Shown here: positions 6,326-13,379 of the stretch, piece by piece
How the letters are laid out: each line of letters starts with the position of its first letter
Position numbering within the stretch: the stretch's first letter is position 1
IMG/VR virus record: IMGVR_UViG_3300042305_002088
Location: 1 to 64,000 of that record
DNA length: 64,000 nucleotides
From: a virus
Strand: one strand, 5' to 3'
Position numbers and translations under genes: made by a program
Notes under the pieces: generated by a model
What the model saw: only the letters and a program-made list of their open reading frames with translations
Told to the model about the DNA's origin: nothing
Database searches by the model: none

Positions 6326-6662
6326 GGGGTGGTAGCTCAATGGTTAGAGCAGTTAAAGCTGGCTGCTTTGTATCGTGAGATACATTGTTTACAATATTAA
6401 AGTTGCGGCTCATAATATTGTGACTTTATAGAGGGATCTATAATGAAAACTGGATGAATTCAGTGAAAGCCTAATAGGTCAACACTGAGCCAAGCTAAAG
6501 ATACATCTTTAGAAGGTGCAGAGACTACTGGAGAGGTTTAGTCCTCTTAATAACCAGAATTAGCGTCCGGCAACTCAAGTAGTTGAAGATATAGTCCACG
6601 GAGTTTGGTAACAAACACAAACGTAAATCGATTGGTTGTCGGTTCGAATCCGACCCGCCCCA
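6326..6662 (+). tRNA. tRNA gene split by a group I intron (isotype unresolved)
   Basis: The 5' part has acceptor GGGGTGG (6326-6332) and D-arm GCTC/GAGC. The 3' part has T-arm GTCGG-TTCGAAT-CCGAC, acceptor CCGCCCC (6655-6661), discriminator A6662 and an encoded CCA (6663-6665). Between them lies a group I intron core. The acceptor and T-arm are intact, so the locus looks functional. The anticodon cannot be assigned: with my best splice sites (after T6353 and after G6623) the product is about 67 bases and its anticodon arm is short by about 6. Confidence 0.75.
6354..6623 (+). other. Group I (IC3-like) self-splicing intron in a tRNA gene
   Basis: P1: exon bases 6345-6353 pair with 6362-6370 over 9 bp, with a T-G pair at the proposed 5' splice site. 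P4: TCAGTG (6460-6465) pairs with CACTGA (6483-6488). CTGAGCCAAGC (6485-6495), GGTGCAGAGACTA (6515-6527, R/P7) and AAGATATAGTCC (6586-6597, S/P7') resemble the cores of the Anabaena tRNA-Leu and Azoarcus tRNA-Ile introns. P9 is GTTTG-GTAA-CAAAC (6603-6616). The terminal G would be 6623. There is no ORF inside. The core is certain, the exact ends are not. Confidence 0.85.
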
Positions 6663-6671
6663 CCACTTTTC

Positions 6672-6743
6672 GGAATGGTAGCTCAACGGTAGAGCAGTAC
6701 CCTTTTAAGGTATTGGTTCTGGGTTCGAGTCCCAGCCATTCCA
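6672..6743 (+). tRNA. tRNA-Lys(UUU)
   Basis: Acceptor GGAATGG/CCATTCC, anticodon stem GTACC/GGTAT, loop CTTTTAA (UUU), T-arm CTGGG-TTCGAGT-CCCAG, discriminator A. Confidence 0.95.
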
Positions 6744-6760
6744 AATTAAATAAACTTTAT

Positions 6761-6832
6761 TGACAAGTAGCTCAACGGTAGAGCAGAGAGCTGTTAACTC
6801 TCCGGTTGTAGGTTCGAATCCTACCTTGTCAG
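6761..6832 (+). tRNA. tRNA-Asn(GUU)
   Basis: Acceptor TGACAAG/CTTGTCA, anticodon arm GAGAG-CTGTTAA-CTCTC (GUU), T-arm GTAGG-TTCGAAT-CCTAC, discriminator G followed by an encoded CCA (6833-6835). Confidence 0.95.
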
Positions 6833-6841
6833 CCACTTTTC

Positions 6842-6913
6842 GTCTCGTTCGTTCAACGGATAGGACAAGGCTCTTCTAAAGCCTCAATGTAGGTTCGATT
6901 CCTACACGAGACA
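6842..6913 (+). tRNA. tRNA-Arg(UCU)
   Basis: Acceptor GTCTCGT/ACGAGAC, anticodon arm AGGCT-CTTCTAA-AGCCT (UCU, reading AGA/AGG), T-arm GTAGG-TTCGATT-CCTAC, discriminator A and an encoded CCA. Confidence 0.95.
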
Positions 6914-6960
6914 CCATTTCTATTTGCCAGTTCCTGCAATTTCCTCTAAATTAAAAATCT

Positions 6961-7098
6961 ATGCTTACTACACTACCGTTCGTTCTTTATATCGCCACTA
7001 CAATGCTTCTTTTTGGCTTTGTTTGTTATGCCATGGGGTATCTCAAAGGTCGTGATTACGAAACTATTGAGATCACTCGGGATAAAAAGACTAAATAA
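6961..7098 (+). CDS. Small membrane protein, 45 residues
   Basis: ATG to TAA between tRNA-Arg and tRNA-Glu. Residues 5-28 form a hydrophobic helix (LPFVLYIATTMLLFGFVCYAM). A charged tail follows (GRDYETIEITRDKKTK). Single-pass topology with the C-terminus in the cytoplasm is likely. No family is recognised. Confidence 0.55.
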   Translation: MLTTLPFVLYIATTMLLFGFVCYAMGYLKGRDYETIEITRDKKTK

Positions 7099-7105
7099 AT
7101 TTAAC

Positions 7106-7177
7106 GTCGCCATCGTCTAACGGTTAGGACACATGGTTTTCATCCATGCAATCGGGGTTCGATTCCCCGTGGCGATG
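7106..7177 (+). tRNA. tRNA-Glu(UUC)
   Basis: Acceptor GTCGCCA/TGGCGAT (first pair G-T), anticodon arm CATGG-TTTTCAT-CCATG (UUC), T-arm CGGGG-TTCGATT-CCCCG, discriminator G. Confidence 0.93.
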
Positions 7178-7179
7178 CT

Positions 7180-7419
7180 TTACCAAAACCAAATTTCATG
7201 AGAAGTCTCGTAATAAGGTGGCTTATCTCTATTAACAGGATCAAAATTAATCTTGTTATAAACTTTATAATCGTAATCTTTTATTTTTGTAGTATATGTA
7301 AAGACCGTTTCATTACGATGGGTTTCTGAAATTCCTTCTTTTTGATAACGATAATTGCCAGAAATTTGACAACTGCATAAAAACAGAGTTGCCAGCACGA
7401 TAAAACACTTTATACTCAC
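7180..7419 (-). CDS. Small predicted lipoprotein
   Basis: A 79-residue protein from a GTG start. The N-terminus MSIKCFIVLATLFLCSC is a lipoprotein signal ending in a lipobox-like LCSC. The mature part is polar and Tyr-rich and ends HEIWFW. Export and acylation are predicted; the function is unknown. The gene reads away from the tRNA cluster and is divergent from the AAA ATPase gene, sharing a 23-base intergenic region. Confidence 0.6.
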   Translation of the reverse strand: MSIKCFIVLATLFLCSCQISGNYRYQKEGISETHRNETVFTYTTKIKDYDYKVYNKINFDPVNRDKPPYYETSHEIWFW

Positions 7420-7442
7420 AGCATTATTTATTATACAGTCGT

Positions 7443-8612
7443 ATGTCTAAAATTCAATTACCAAAAAATATCGGTCAAGGAACGCCTGCTAAAATTCGTC
7501 AAGACGTTCAATACTTTGATACTTCCCATCACGGTTCGTTTTTTCCCTTTGGAATATATTTTACATCGACATACGGGGTAATGCCTTCTACAGTACATAT
7601 TAATAAAACCTATACAGAAGACTTAGTTTTCTTTTTGAGAGAGAAGGGTGAAATCTTTCAAGACTTAGTTTCTATATCTGCAGGGTCTCCTCGTTCTATG
7701 ACACTCAGTATGTACCAAGACGATTTTGAACTTGATGAACCGGAGTATAAAGGCACTTTTCTTTATAAAGACTGTGTTATAAATTTTACAAGAACAACGT
7801 CTCGGAAGCATAAAAAAGCTACTGATACTCCACCGCTTTTTAATATTTCCATTTACTACAAGCCAGGTACAAAACCACCTGTGAAAGACTTTGATAAGTT
7901 CTTGTACGAAGAAAAACTTAATAGTGTTATTCATACTATTTTTAGAGACGAGCATGGAGGAATTGTTTTTGAGCCTTTCGAAACTGTTGTCCCTGAAGGA
8001 TATACAGTAGAGAAATATTATACAAAAGACTTTCAACCTATGCACAAGCATATTGTTGAAACACTTAAAAAGAACGAATCTGGGTTGTATCTCTTTCATG
8101 GTGAACCAGGTACAGGTAAGACTACGTATATTAAACATTTGGCTAGTCTCATTAACCGGGACATGATTTACGTTCCTGTAGCATTTATTGACTCTCTAGT
8201 TGATCCATCTTTCTTGCCAGCATTACTTAAAAAGCGTCATTCAATTCTTGTTATTGAAGATGCCGAAAAAGCTCTATTAGCTCGAGAGCCAGGTGATTCA
8301 TCCTCCCTAGTTTCTGCTATTCTTAATATCACAGACGGTATTATGGGAAATGTGTTCTCGATTTCAGTCATTGCTACTTACAATTCACCGAGAGCTGGAA
8401 TTGATAAAGCTCTTCTTCGTAAGGGCAGATTAAAAGGTGAGCACAAATTTGATAAACTTCCTATCGAACAAGTTCAGCAAATTATTGATGATAATAAGAT
8501 TAATTTTACTGCTAAAGAACCAATGTCTCTAGCAGAAATATTCAACACTCAAGAACCTGATACTCTTACTACTAAGGAGCTGGTCGAGGAAAAAAGAATG
8601 GGATTCTTTTAA
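7443..8612 (+). CDS. AAA ATPase (BCS1-like)
   Basis: A 389-residue protein. An unfamiliar N-terminal domain (~1-200) is followed by an AAA module: Walker A GEPGTGKT at 220-227, Walker B ILVIEDAE at 268-275, a sensor-1-like VIATYN and an arginine segment LLRKGRLKGEHKF. The combination of GEPGTGKT, DxxD/E and RKGR resembles BCS1-type AAA proteins found in many large phages. It is not the clamp-loader gp44, because the spacing and N-terminal domain differ. The role is probably protein or nucleoprotein remodelling. Confidence 0.75.
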   Translation: MSKIQLPKNIGQGTPAKIRQDVQYFDTSHHGSFFPFGIYFTSTYGVMPSTVHINKTYTEDLVFFLREKGEIFQDLVSISAGSPRSMTLSMYQDDFELDEPEYKGTFLYKDCVINFTRTTSRKHKKATDTPPLFNISIYYKPGTKPPVKDFDKFLYEEKLNSVIHTIFRDEHGGIVFEPFETVVPEGYTVEKYYTKDFQPMHKHIVETLKKNESGLYLFHGEPGTGKTTYIKHLASLINRDMIYVPVAFIDSLVDPSFLPALLKKRHSILVIEDAEKALLAREPGDSSSLVSAILNITDGIMGNVFSISVIATYNSPRAGIDKALLRKGRLKGEHKFDKLPIEQVQQIIDDNKINFTAKEPMSLAEIFNTQEPDTLTTKELVEEKRMGFF

Positions 8613-8624
8613 AAAATAGTTGAA

Positions 8625-8903
8625 ATGTCAAAAACCGCATTTAATATTAAACACGTTATGAAAAACACAAACACAAGCATCACGACGATGGGTCTTGACG
8701 AAATTGCTAACTTCTACATTCCGGCTAATGCGCCTAAGAATGTTAAGTCCTGCATTGTTGAGAACTATCTCGATACTACCCGCTATGAGTTCCTCGGGTT
8801 TGTTGATCGCTCGAATACGGCTATTCTTCGCCAACGCTTCCATAGCGTTCGTGATAACAACGGTCGTTTCGCTAAGATCCGCAACACTCGCCGTGCTCGC
8901 TAA
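8625..8903 (+). CDS. Hypothetical basic protein
   Basis: A 92-residue protein beginning MSKTAFNIKHVMKNTN and ending in a basic tail (NNGRFAKIRNTRRAR). No family is recognised. Codon choice is richer in C-ending codons (aac, ttc, cgc, cgt) than in its neighbours, as in bS21, which may mean high expression or a different origin. It follows the AAA gene by 12 bases and precedes a hairpin. Confidence 0.6.
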   Translation: MSKTAFNIKHVMKNTNTSITTMGLDEIANFYIPANAPKNVKSCIVENYLDTTRYEFLGFVDRSNTAILRQRFHSVRDNNGRFAKIRNTRRAR

Positions 8904-8925
8904 TCGGTAAGTAGTAGAACATCAT

Positions 8926-8960
8926 GAACCCGGTTTTGGGCTTGACTCAGAACCGGGTTC
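8926..8960 (+). terminator. GC-rich hairpin, probable terminator without a T-tract
   Basis: GAACCCGGTT (8926-8935) pairs perfectly with AACCGGGTTC (8951-8960) over a 15-base loop. It lies between a stop codon and the next promoter box. There is no T-run, so it may be an mRNA-stabilising 3' structure rather than a true terminator. Confidence 0.6.
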
Positions 8961-8964
8961 CTGT

Positions 8965-8970
8965 TATACT
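8965..8970 (+). promoter_or_regulatory. Early-type -10 box TATACT
   Basis: It lies directly after the hairpin and 6 bases before the ATG at 8977. The predicted transcription start coincides with the start codon. Confidence 0.5.
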
Positions 8971-8976
8971 GACATC

Positions 8977-9264
8977 ATGAAAAAATTAGAAACTAAATTT
9001 AGTAAAAAAGGCTTTAACTACTCTCAAGTTACTCGTAAAGGTAATTTTGCAATTTACGAGCAGCAAAACGATAAAATTAAAAATGGGTCAAAAAATTATG
9101 AGGTAGTTGAGATTAAATCTCACAATGGTTATGAGATTGGTGGATCGAAGATTGCGGCTGCGGAAGTTTACCCAGGTTCTTCTCAGTGGGGCCTGTTGGG
9201 ATGGACCTACTCAGATTTAAAATCAGCTGAGAATCGTTTCAACAAGCTCGTCAAAGGAAAGTGA
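8977..9264 (+). CDS. Hypothetical protein
   Basis: A 95-residue Lys-rich protein. Segments YEVVEIKSHNGYEIGGSKIAAAEVYPGSSQWG and WTYSDLKSAENRFNKLV suggest a small alpha/beta fold. No family is recognised. Its 3' end overlaps the convergent DUF3008 gene by 42 bases, an unusually large tail-to-tail overlap. Confidence 0.6.
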   Translation: MKKLETKFSKKGFNYSQVTRKGNFAIYEQQNDKIKNGSKNYEVVEIKSHNGYEIGGSKIAAAEVYPGSSQWGLLGWTYSDLKSAENRFNKLVKGK

Positions 9265-9408
9265 TTCTTTCTTAAGAAACTTTTTAATCTCTTTTTTAGG
9301 CATTTCTTTAGCAACTTTTTTAGCTGCACCGGAAACACCCTTTTGACCTTTCTTAGCTCCCATCACAGCACCAAAGAACTTTTTTTGTTTTTCTGATTTT
9401 GCTGGCAT
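9223..9408 (-). CDS. DUF3008-like small basic protein
   Basis: A 61-residue protein from ATG 9406-9408. It begins MPAKSEKQKKFFGAVMGAKKG, the MPAKSxxQ.xF.g signature of DUF3008, and continues with a Lys-rich helix (SGAAKKVAKEMPKKEIKKFLKK) and an acidic C-terminus. A longer frame to 9465 has a hydrophobic non-family N-terminus and is rejected. The family's function is unknown; it is frequent in phages and small enough to be a nucleic-acid-associated protein. Confidence 0.75.
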   Translation of the reverse strand: MPAKSEKQKKFFGAVMGAKKGQKGVSGAAKKVAKEMPKKEIKKFLKKESLSFDELVETILS

Positions 9409-9438
9409 ATTATGATTAATTAAGCAATATATTACAAA

Positions 9439-9993
9439 ATGGCTGCAGTAAAACAAAAACGTCAAAAGCGAGTAGATCTTGTTTGCATACTAACAGGGGA
9501 AGTAATTCCTAAGCAACCAAGAGCACGAATTGATAAACAGGCTAAAAAGCTTAAGTTCGATGACTCTGAGGATTACATTAATTACTTTATTTCCCGGGAT
9601 GCTCGTAAATTACTATCTAAAGGTAGTTCAGAGTTAGAAATTCGTAAACAGTACAAATGTAAGGAAACAAAACCAATTCCTTTTCACATACTGAAGTGTT
9701 ACGTTAAGAAATTTAAATCAAAGGACGCTGTAGATCGCAAGAGACAAAAGAAGATAGCTGAAGAGTATAAAAATAAACCTATTATAATGCAGTGGAAAGG
9801 CTCTGAACCTGTTAGCCTATTGAAAAATAAAGAAATGTGTGAAAAGGTTACACAGTTTGCCTGCTGGCGTCCAGATATCTATCTGGATTTAGGTTGTGAG
9901 GCCTGTATACTAAAAGACAATTGCGCTTGTCCAATTAAAAATCTCAAACGAAAGCCTCATGCTAGAAGATCTCAAAAAGCTAAAAGTATTTGA
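9439..9993 (+). CDS. Hypothetical protein with C-terminal Cys cluster
   Basis: A 184-residue Lys-rich protein. Near the C-terminus five Cys are clustered (FACWRPDIYLDLGCEAC, then NCACP), which suggests a zinc or iron-sulfur site. The first third includes LVCILTGE. It overlaps the following PD-(D/E)XK nuclease gene by 35 bases, implying coupled expression. A role in DNA repair or recombination is possible only by that association. Confidence 0.6.
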   Translation: MAAVKQKRQKRVDLVCILTGEVIPKQPRARIDKQAKKLKFDDSEDYINYFISRDARKLLSKGSSELEIRKQYKCKETKPIPFHILKCYVKKFKSKDAVDRKRQKKIAEEYKNKPIIMQWKGSEPVSLLKNKEMCEKVTQFACWRPDIYLDLGCEACILKDNCACPIKNLKRKPHARRSQKAKSI

Positions 9994-10741
9994 CCGAATC
10001 ACCTTTTACGACGATAAACACTCGTATAAAATTGACGGTCAACCTTCTGCTAAGGTATCCGTTACTGGTTTAGTTAGCTCTGTTAAAGAGCCATTTGACG
10101 AAGAAAAGTGGTCTAAAATTAAAGCTAAAGAATTCGGTTTTTCTCCTGAAGAGATGAAACTCGTTTGGAAGAAAAATAACCAAATGGCTACGTATCAAGG
10201 CTCAACTCTTCACAACTATATTGATAACTTTTATCAGAACAAAGTTAAACCTTACGATAAAAATTTAGCTAAAGCTATTCTTGGAGATGTTTTGCATGAT
10301 AAGATGTATGGAAATCTTAAAGTTCTTGTTAAGCAGTTTGATAGTTTTTATCAGGCTACAAAAGATGAAATTCTACCTATTAAAAACGAATTTGTAGTAG
10401 GAGATTTAACAGATACTCGCGTTTGTGGTATGCTTGATATGTTGTCGTATAACACAAAAACTAATAAGTTTGAAATTTACGATTTTAAAACTAATAAGAG
10501 ATTTAGTATGGCTTCTGAATTTGAAAAGAACTTCTTGCCACCTCTTGAGCATCTCGACGAGTGTGAGTTTAATACTTACTCACTTCAATTATCTTTATAT
10601 AAAATCTTTATTCAGAAATATACAGATATAGAGATTGATAAGCTTAAAGTAGTTTGGTTTTCAGTTAATAATGAAGACTACAAAATTGTAGAGTTAAATT
10701 ATCTTCCAGAAGAATGTAAAACTCTATTGAAGTATTTTTAA
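9959..10741 (+). CDS. PD-(D/E)XK family nuclease
   Basis: A 260-residue protein with the RecB/Cas4-type exonuclease arrangement: GSTLHNYID (81-89), Glu in NEFVV (~144), GMLDML with Asp160, and EIYDFKTNK with D175-x-K177. A QLSLYK helix follows, where RecB-like nucleases have QL..Y. It probably degrades or trims DNA in recombination or host DNA breakdown. It starts inside the previous gene. Confidence 0.82.
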   Translation: MLEDLKKLKVFDRITFYDDKHSYKIDGQPSAKVSVTGLVSSVKEPFDEEKWSKIKAKEFGFSPEEMKLVWKKNNQMATYQGSTLHNYIDNFYQNKVKPYDKNLAKAILGDVLHDKMYGNLKVLVKQFDSFYQATKDEILPIKNEFVVGDLTDTRVCGMLDMLSYNTKTNKFEIYDFKTNKRFSMASEFEKNFLPPLEHLDECEFNTYSLQLSLYKIFIQKYTDIEIDKLKVVWFSVNNEDYKIVELNYLPEECKTLLKYF

Positions 10742-11097
10742 CCAATAACACGCTCTATTAAGAAGTAGGTGATTAATACTGTGAGGTACAATACCGGTAT
10801 TAATGTCCAGTGTGTAAATACACAAGATGCAATAATACATAGCCAAAAAGCTATGCATAAAGGGCAGCTTATTAAAGCAACTATGAATTTACAGATAGAG
10901 CATTTTAAAACTAGTTTGCTTTTTATATAGAGGTGTTGAGGAAAAGTTAATCCTTCTGATCCATCGTTATAATTTAAAAGTAAGTTTCGTAAACCAAAAA
11001 GTTTTGCGTACTCTACAAATGCACTTGATTTAAACCAAACTACCATAATAGTTACAATAAGACAAACTACTTTAATAAAAACCAGCAAATCCTCCAT
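10738..11097 (-). CDS. Multi-pass inner membrane protein
   Basis: A 119-residue protein from ATG 11095-11097. Three or four hydrophobic segments are visible (LVFIKVVCLIVTIMVVWF; FIVALISCPLCIAFWLCIIASCVF; LIPVLYLTVLITYFLI). The central CPLC..W resembles the C-x2-C-x3-W of DUF1360-type proteins. It overlaps the stop of the nuclease gene tail to tail. Function unknown. Confidence 0.6.
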   Translation of the reverse strand: MEDLLVFIKVVCLIVTIMVVWFKSSAFVEYAKLFGLRNLLLNYNDGSEGLTFPQHLYIKSKLVLKCSICKFIVALISCPLCIAFWLCIIASCVFTHWTLIPVLYLTVLITYFLIERVIG

Positions 11098-11110
11098 AAA
11101 TATATATAAT
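11096..11110 (+). promoter_or_regulatory. Promoter region with late-type ATAAATA and TATAAT
   Basis: ATAAATAT (11096-11103) is followed by TATAAT (11105-11110), which ends 8 bases before the ATG at 11119. Which box is used cannot be decided from the sequence. Confidence 0.4.
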
Positions 11111-11118
11111 ATAATTAT

Positions 11119-11547
11119 ATGAAATTTGATAGTCTTTTTAAAACCGTATTTCTTACCGAACAAGACGAAGTAGCTTTACCGGAAGATGATTTAGCACCTG
11201 TAGCAGACGAAACACCGGCTCCAGAATCTGATGGAGTTCCAATGCCTGACAATTATGATGTTGAACCAGCTCCTGTTGCTCAACCTGCTGGTGATGCCGG
11301 TTCAATTAAAAACTATATTATGAAATTAGATGAATTTGCTGATTCTTTAAACGGAGTTGATTCCGGTTCACTTCAGCAAATGGTAACCGACATGGACAGA
11401 GCTGGTTCATTGTTCCAAGGTATTTCTAGAGAAACTTCCTCCGATATTATTAAGCTTGCCGAACAGGCCAGACAATTAGCAGAAATCCTTAAGGGGTTTG
11501 TTATTAACTCTGCTAAACGTCAGAGAGATATTGCCGCCGGCGCCTAA
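11119..11547 (+). CDS. Putative capsid-targeted protein (acidic N-terminal region)
   Basis: A 142-residue protein. The N-terminus MKFDSLFKTVFLTEQ resembles T4 capsid-targeting peptides: a short amphipathic helix ending in LxE, the cleavage pattern of the gp21 prohead protease. Next comes an acidic Pro/Ala-rich linker (20-60), then a helical domain. No enzymatic motif is visible. It is grouped with seven other proteins here that share such an N-terminus. Confidence 0.6.
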   Translation: MKFDSLFKTVFLTEQDEVALPEDDLAPVADETPAPESDGVPMPDNYDVEPAPVAQPAGDAGSIKNYIMKLDEFADSLNGVDSGSLQQMVTDMDRAGSLFQGISRETSSDIIKLAEQARQLAEILKGFVINSAKRQRDIAAGA

Positions 11548-11552
11548 GCCTG

Positions 11553-11558
11553 TATAAT
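11553..11558 (+). promoter_or_regulatory. Early-type -10 box before the primase
   Basis: TATAAT ends 6 bases before the GTG at 11565, so the expected transcription start falls on the start codon. Confidence 0.5.
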
Positions 11559-11564
11559 ATAGAG

Positions 11565-12569
11565 GTGGAAGGACTACCTCAAGATTATGTCATACAGGCT
11601 CTCTACTCCTACTGCAAAAGGCCTGTATACAAGAAGTATCAAAGAGTTTACAACGCAGAGTGCTGTGTATGCGGGGAAGGTAGTTCTGCTGGTCGTAAGC
11701 GTCGGCTTTTTTATTTTTCAGATGATCGGTATTTCTATTGCTTTAATTGCAGTCGGTCTTGGTCTGAGCTTAGTTGGATTCATGAGATTACTAAAAAGTC
11801 TATTCCGGAAATCTTAAGAGAGACTAAAAACTTTGTTCCTACTTCTCAAGTTCAAAATAAGATTCAAAAGCAGAACGAGGCTGTTAAGCAGGTTGAGATA
11901 CCTTCTATCCCTGATGATTCAATTAATATTTGTGATTCTTCTCAAGTAGACTATTATAAGGATAATAAATTCATTAAAAGAGTAATTGAATATTGTCAGT
12001 CCCGGAGATTGTTTAGTGCTGTTAATAAACCGAAGTCTTTGTATGTTTCGTTTAAGGATAAAGTACATAAAAACAGACTTATAATTCCTTTTTATGGGGA
12101 GTCTGGTAAAATAGAATCTTATCAATCGAGAACTCTAGACGGAGACACATATCCAAAATATCTAACAAAGTACGGAGAAAAGAGCCTTTACGGCGAAAAC
12201 AATATAGATAACGATATACCTTATATCTTTATCTTTGAAGGGCCAATTGATGCTATGTTTGTTAAAAATGCTGTAGCTGTTGGTGGTGCTTCAATGACTG
12301 ATAAACAAGAGGCTTTTGTTAAGAAGTGTGTTGATAAAGAGGTTATATACGTTTACGACAACGATAAGAACAATAAAGAGATGTCTAAGAAAATTAAGAA
12401 CCTTATTAAACAAAATAAAAAGCTTTTTGTATGGCCTAAAGAGCTTAAGAAATATAAAGATGTTAACGAGATTTGCTGTAATCTTTGCCTCGACGAATTA
12501 CCTTACAAGTTTATTGTACAGAACTCCTACTCTGGAGTTGAAGCTTTAATGAAGCAAAAAATTACTTAA
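11565..12569 (+). CDS. DNA primase (zinc ribbon plus TOPRIM)
   Basis: A 334-residue protein with a GTG start. The N-terminal zinc ribbon has Cys in CCVC (33-36) and CFNC (59-62). A central region like the DnaG catalytic core ends in a TOPRIM motif IFEGPIDAMFV (~223-233) and the downstream acidic VYDNDKN. It should make RNA primers with the DnaB-type helicase encoded at 47130. The size matches T4 gp61. Its 3' end overlaps the convergent 79-residue gene by 8 bases. Confidence 0.85.
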   Translation: MEGLPQDYVIQALYSYCKRPVYKKYQRVYNAECCVCGEGSSAGRKRRLFYFSDDRYFYCFNCSRSWSELSWIHEITKKSIPEILRETKNFVPTSQVQNKIQKQNEAVKQVEIPSIPDDSINICDSSQVDYYKDNKFIKRVIEYCQSRRLFSAVNKPKSLYVSFKDKVHKNRLIIPFYGESGKIESYQSRTLDGDTYPKYLTKYGEKSLYGENNIDNDIPYIFIFEGPIDAMFVKNAVAVGGASMTDKQEAFVKKCVDKEVIYVYDNDKNNKEMSKKIKNLIKQNKKLFVWPKELKKYKDVNEICCNLCLDELPYKFIVQNSYSGVEALMKQKIT

Positions 12570-12801
12570 GATTACTTACACAGAAGTTAATAGCCTTAAG
12601 AAACTTATCTTTGTAATTACGAATCGGCTTTACTTCTGTTTCAGCCTCTGCTTCTTCGATCATTTGAAGTCTTGAAAATTCTTCTTTAAGAGATTTTAAA
12701 AACTTTTCAGAAAACTGAATTTGTTTTGGATAACGAACTCTTGTAACAACTTTCATAGTTGTCGGAAAAAAACTTTCACAGATTTGATCGAACTTTAACA
12801 T
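12562..12801 (-). CDS. Hypothetical protein
   Basis: A 79-residue charged helical protein (SEKFLKSLKEEFSRLQMIEEAEAETE). Its start MLKFDQICESFFPT loosely resembles the capsid-targeting-like N-termini nearby, but no clear LxE site follows in the first 20 residues. It follows the next minus-strand gene by 2 bases and is probably co-transcribed with it from 13364-13373. Confidence 0.55.
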   Translation of the reverse strand: MLKFDQICESFFPTTMKVVTRVRYPKQIQFSEKFLKSLKEEFSRLQMIEEAEAETEVKPIRNYKDKFLKAINFCVSNLK

Positions 12802-12803
12802 TA

Positions 12804-13352
12804 TTATCCTCCGTATAGTTTGGCTCCGCCAAAATCTGCTAAAGCTCCTAAAGCTTGTGCTGCATAACCAAGGCGGCTTTTACCTGGCTCTTTCTCGAGA
12901 GCATTAGCTACCAAGCCGTTTGTTACTTCCCACTGATTTTTATTTGTATACTTTACAATAACATCTCTTTCTTGAGCACCATTTTTGTTGACGCTTTTGT
13001 TGTTAAGAAAATCACGTAAATTTTTAGCCGGCTTCGGTGAAGCGCTTTCCCATAAATTTTTTAAAACATCTAAAATTAAAATATTTTTTCCAACTGTACG
13101 TGCATCTTGACCTGCGATATAACCTTTAGTAACAATAGGAAATATTTTATTAATATCCGATTCTGTAACTTCCCCTAAACCGAGTTCTTTATGTTTTGCT
13201 AAAATATCTTTAAACCAATCTGGAAAAACTATACCTTGTTGCGGTATTGGTGGTGTTGTCTGCGGTGGTAGCGGGGCACCAGCAGGCATGACAGTCGGTG
13301 TTGGTTTAGGCTGTTCTAGAACCAAATGTACTATTTTTGTAAAATTAAACAT
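12804..13352 (-). CDS. Putative capsid-targeted internal protein
   Basis: A 182-residue protein. N-terminus MFNFTKIVHLVLEQ is an amphipathic leader ending VLE-Q. A Pro-rich linker (15-40) and a helical/basic domain ending in Gly (KLYGG) follow. It is preceded by a late-type box. No enzymatic motif is visible. It most likely enters the prohead as an internal protein, by analogy with T4 IP proteins. Confidence 0.6.
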   Translation of the reverse strand: MFNFTKIVHLVLEQPKPTPTVMPAGAPLPPQTTPPIPQQGIVFPDWFKDILAKHKELGLGEVTESDINKIFPIVTKGYIAGQDARTVGKNILILDVLKNLWESASPKPAKNLRDFLNNKSVNKNGAQERDVIVKYTNKNQWEVTNGLVANALEKEPGKSRLGYAAQALGALADFGGAKLYGG

Positions 13353-13363
13353 AGTGATAGTAT

Positions 13364-13373
13364 TATTATTTAA
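13364..13373 (-). promoter_or_regulatory. Late-type promoter box
   Basis: TTAAATAATA on the minus strand, 11 bases before the ATG of the 182-residue gene. It is identical to the boxes at 17588, 18201, 19376 and 20433. Confidence 0.55.
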
Positions 13374-13379
13374 TACAAA

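Noticed and set aside
6326-6665. Split tRNA as a stop-codon suppressor (anticodon UUA)
   Set aside because: One way of placing the splice sites would leave U-A at positions 35-36, but exon 1 then lacks U33 and a pairing stem, and TAA, TAG and TGA all serve as normal stops in this window.
6547-6744. 65-residue minus-strand ORF across the intron 3' end and tRNA-Lys
   Set aside because: It reads through tRNA and intron sequence antisense; the GLEPRT-like peptide is a well-known artefact of translated tRNA genes.
7665-8138. 157-residue minus-strand ORF
   Set aside because: It is fully inside the AAA ATPase gene, antisense, with low-complexity hydrophobic content and no motif.
7443-8612. AAA ATPase as clamp loader gp44
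   Set aside because: It has a ~200-residue unrelated N-terminal domain, is not beside gene 45 or a gene 62 candidate, and its motifs resemble BCS1-type AAA proteins more.
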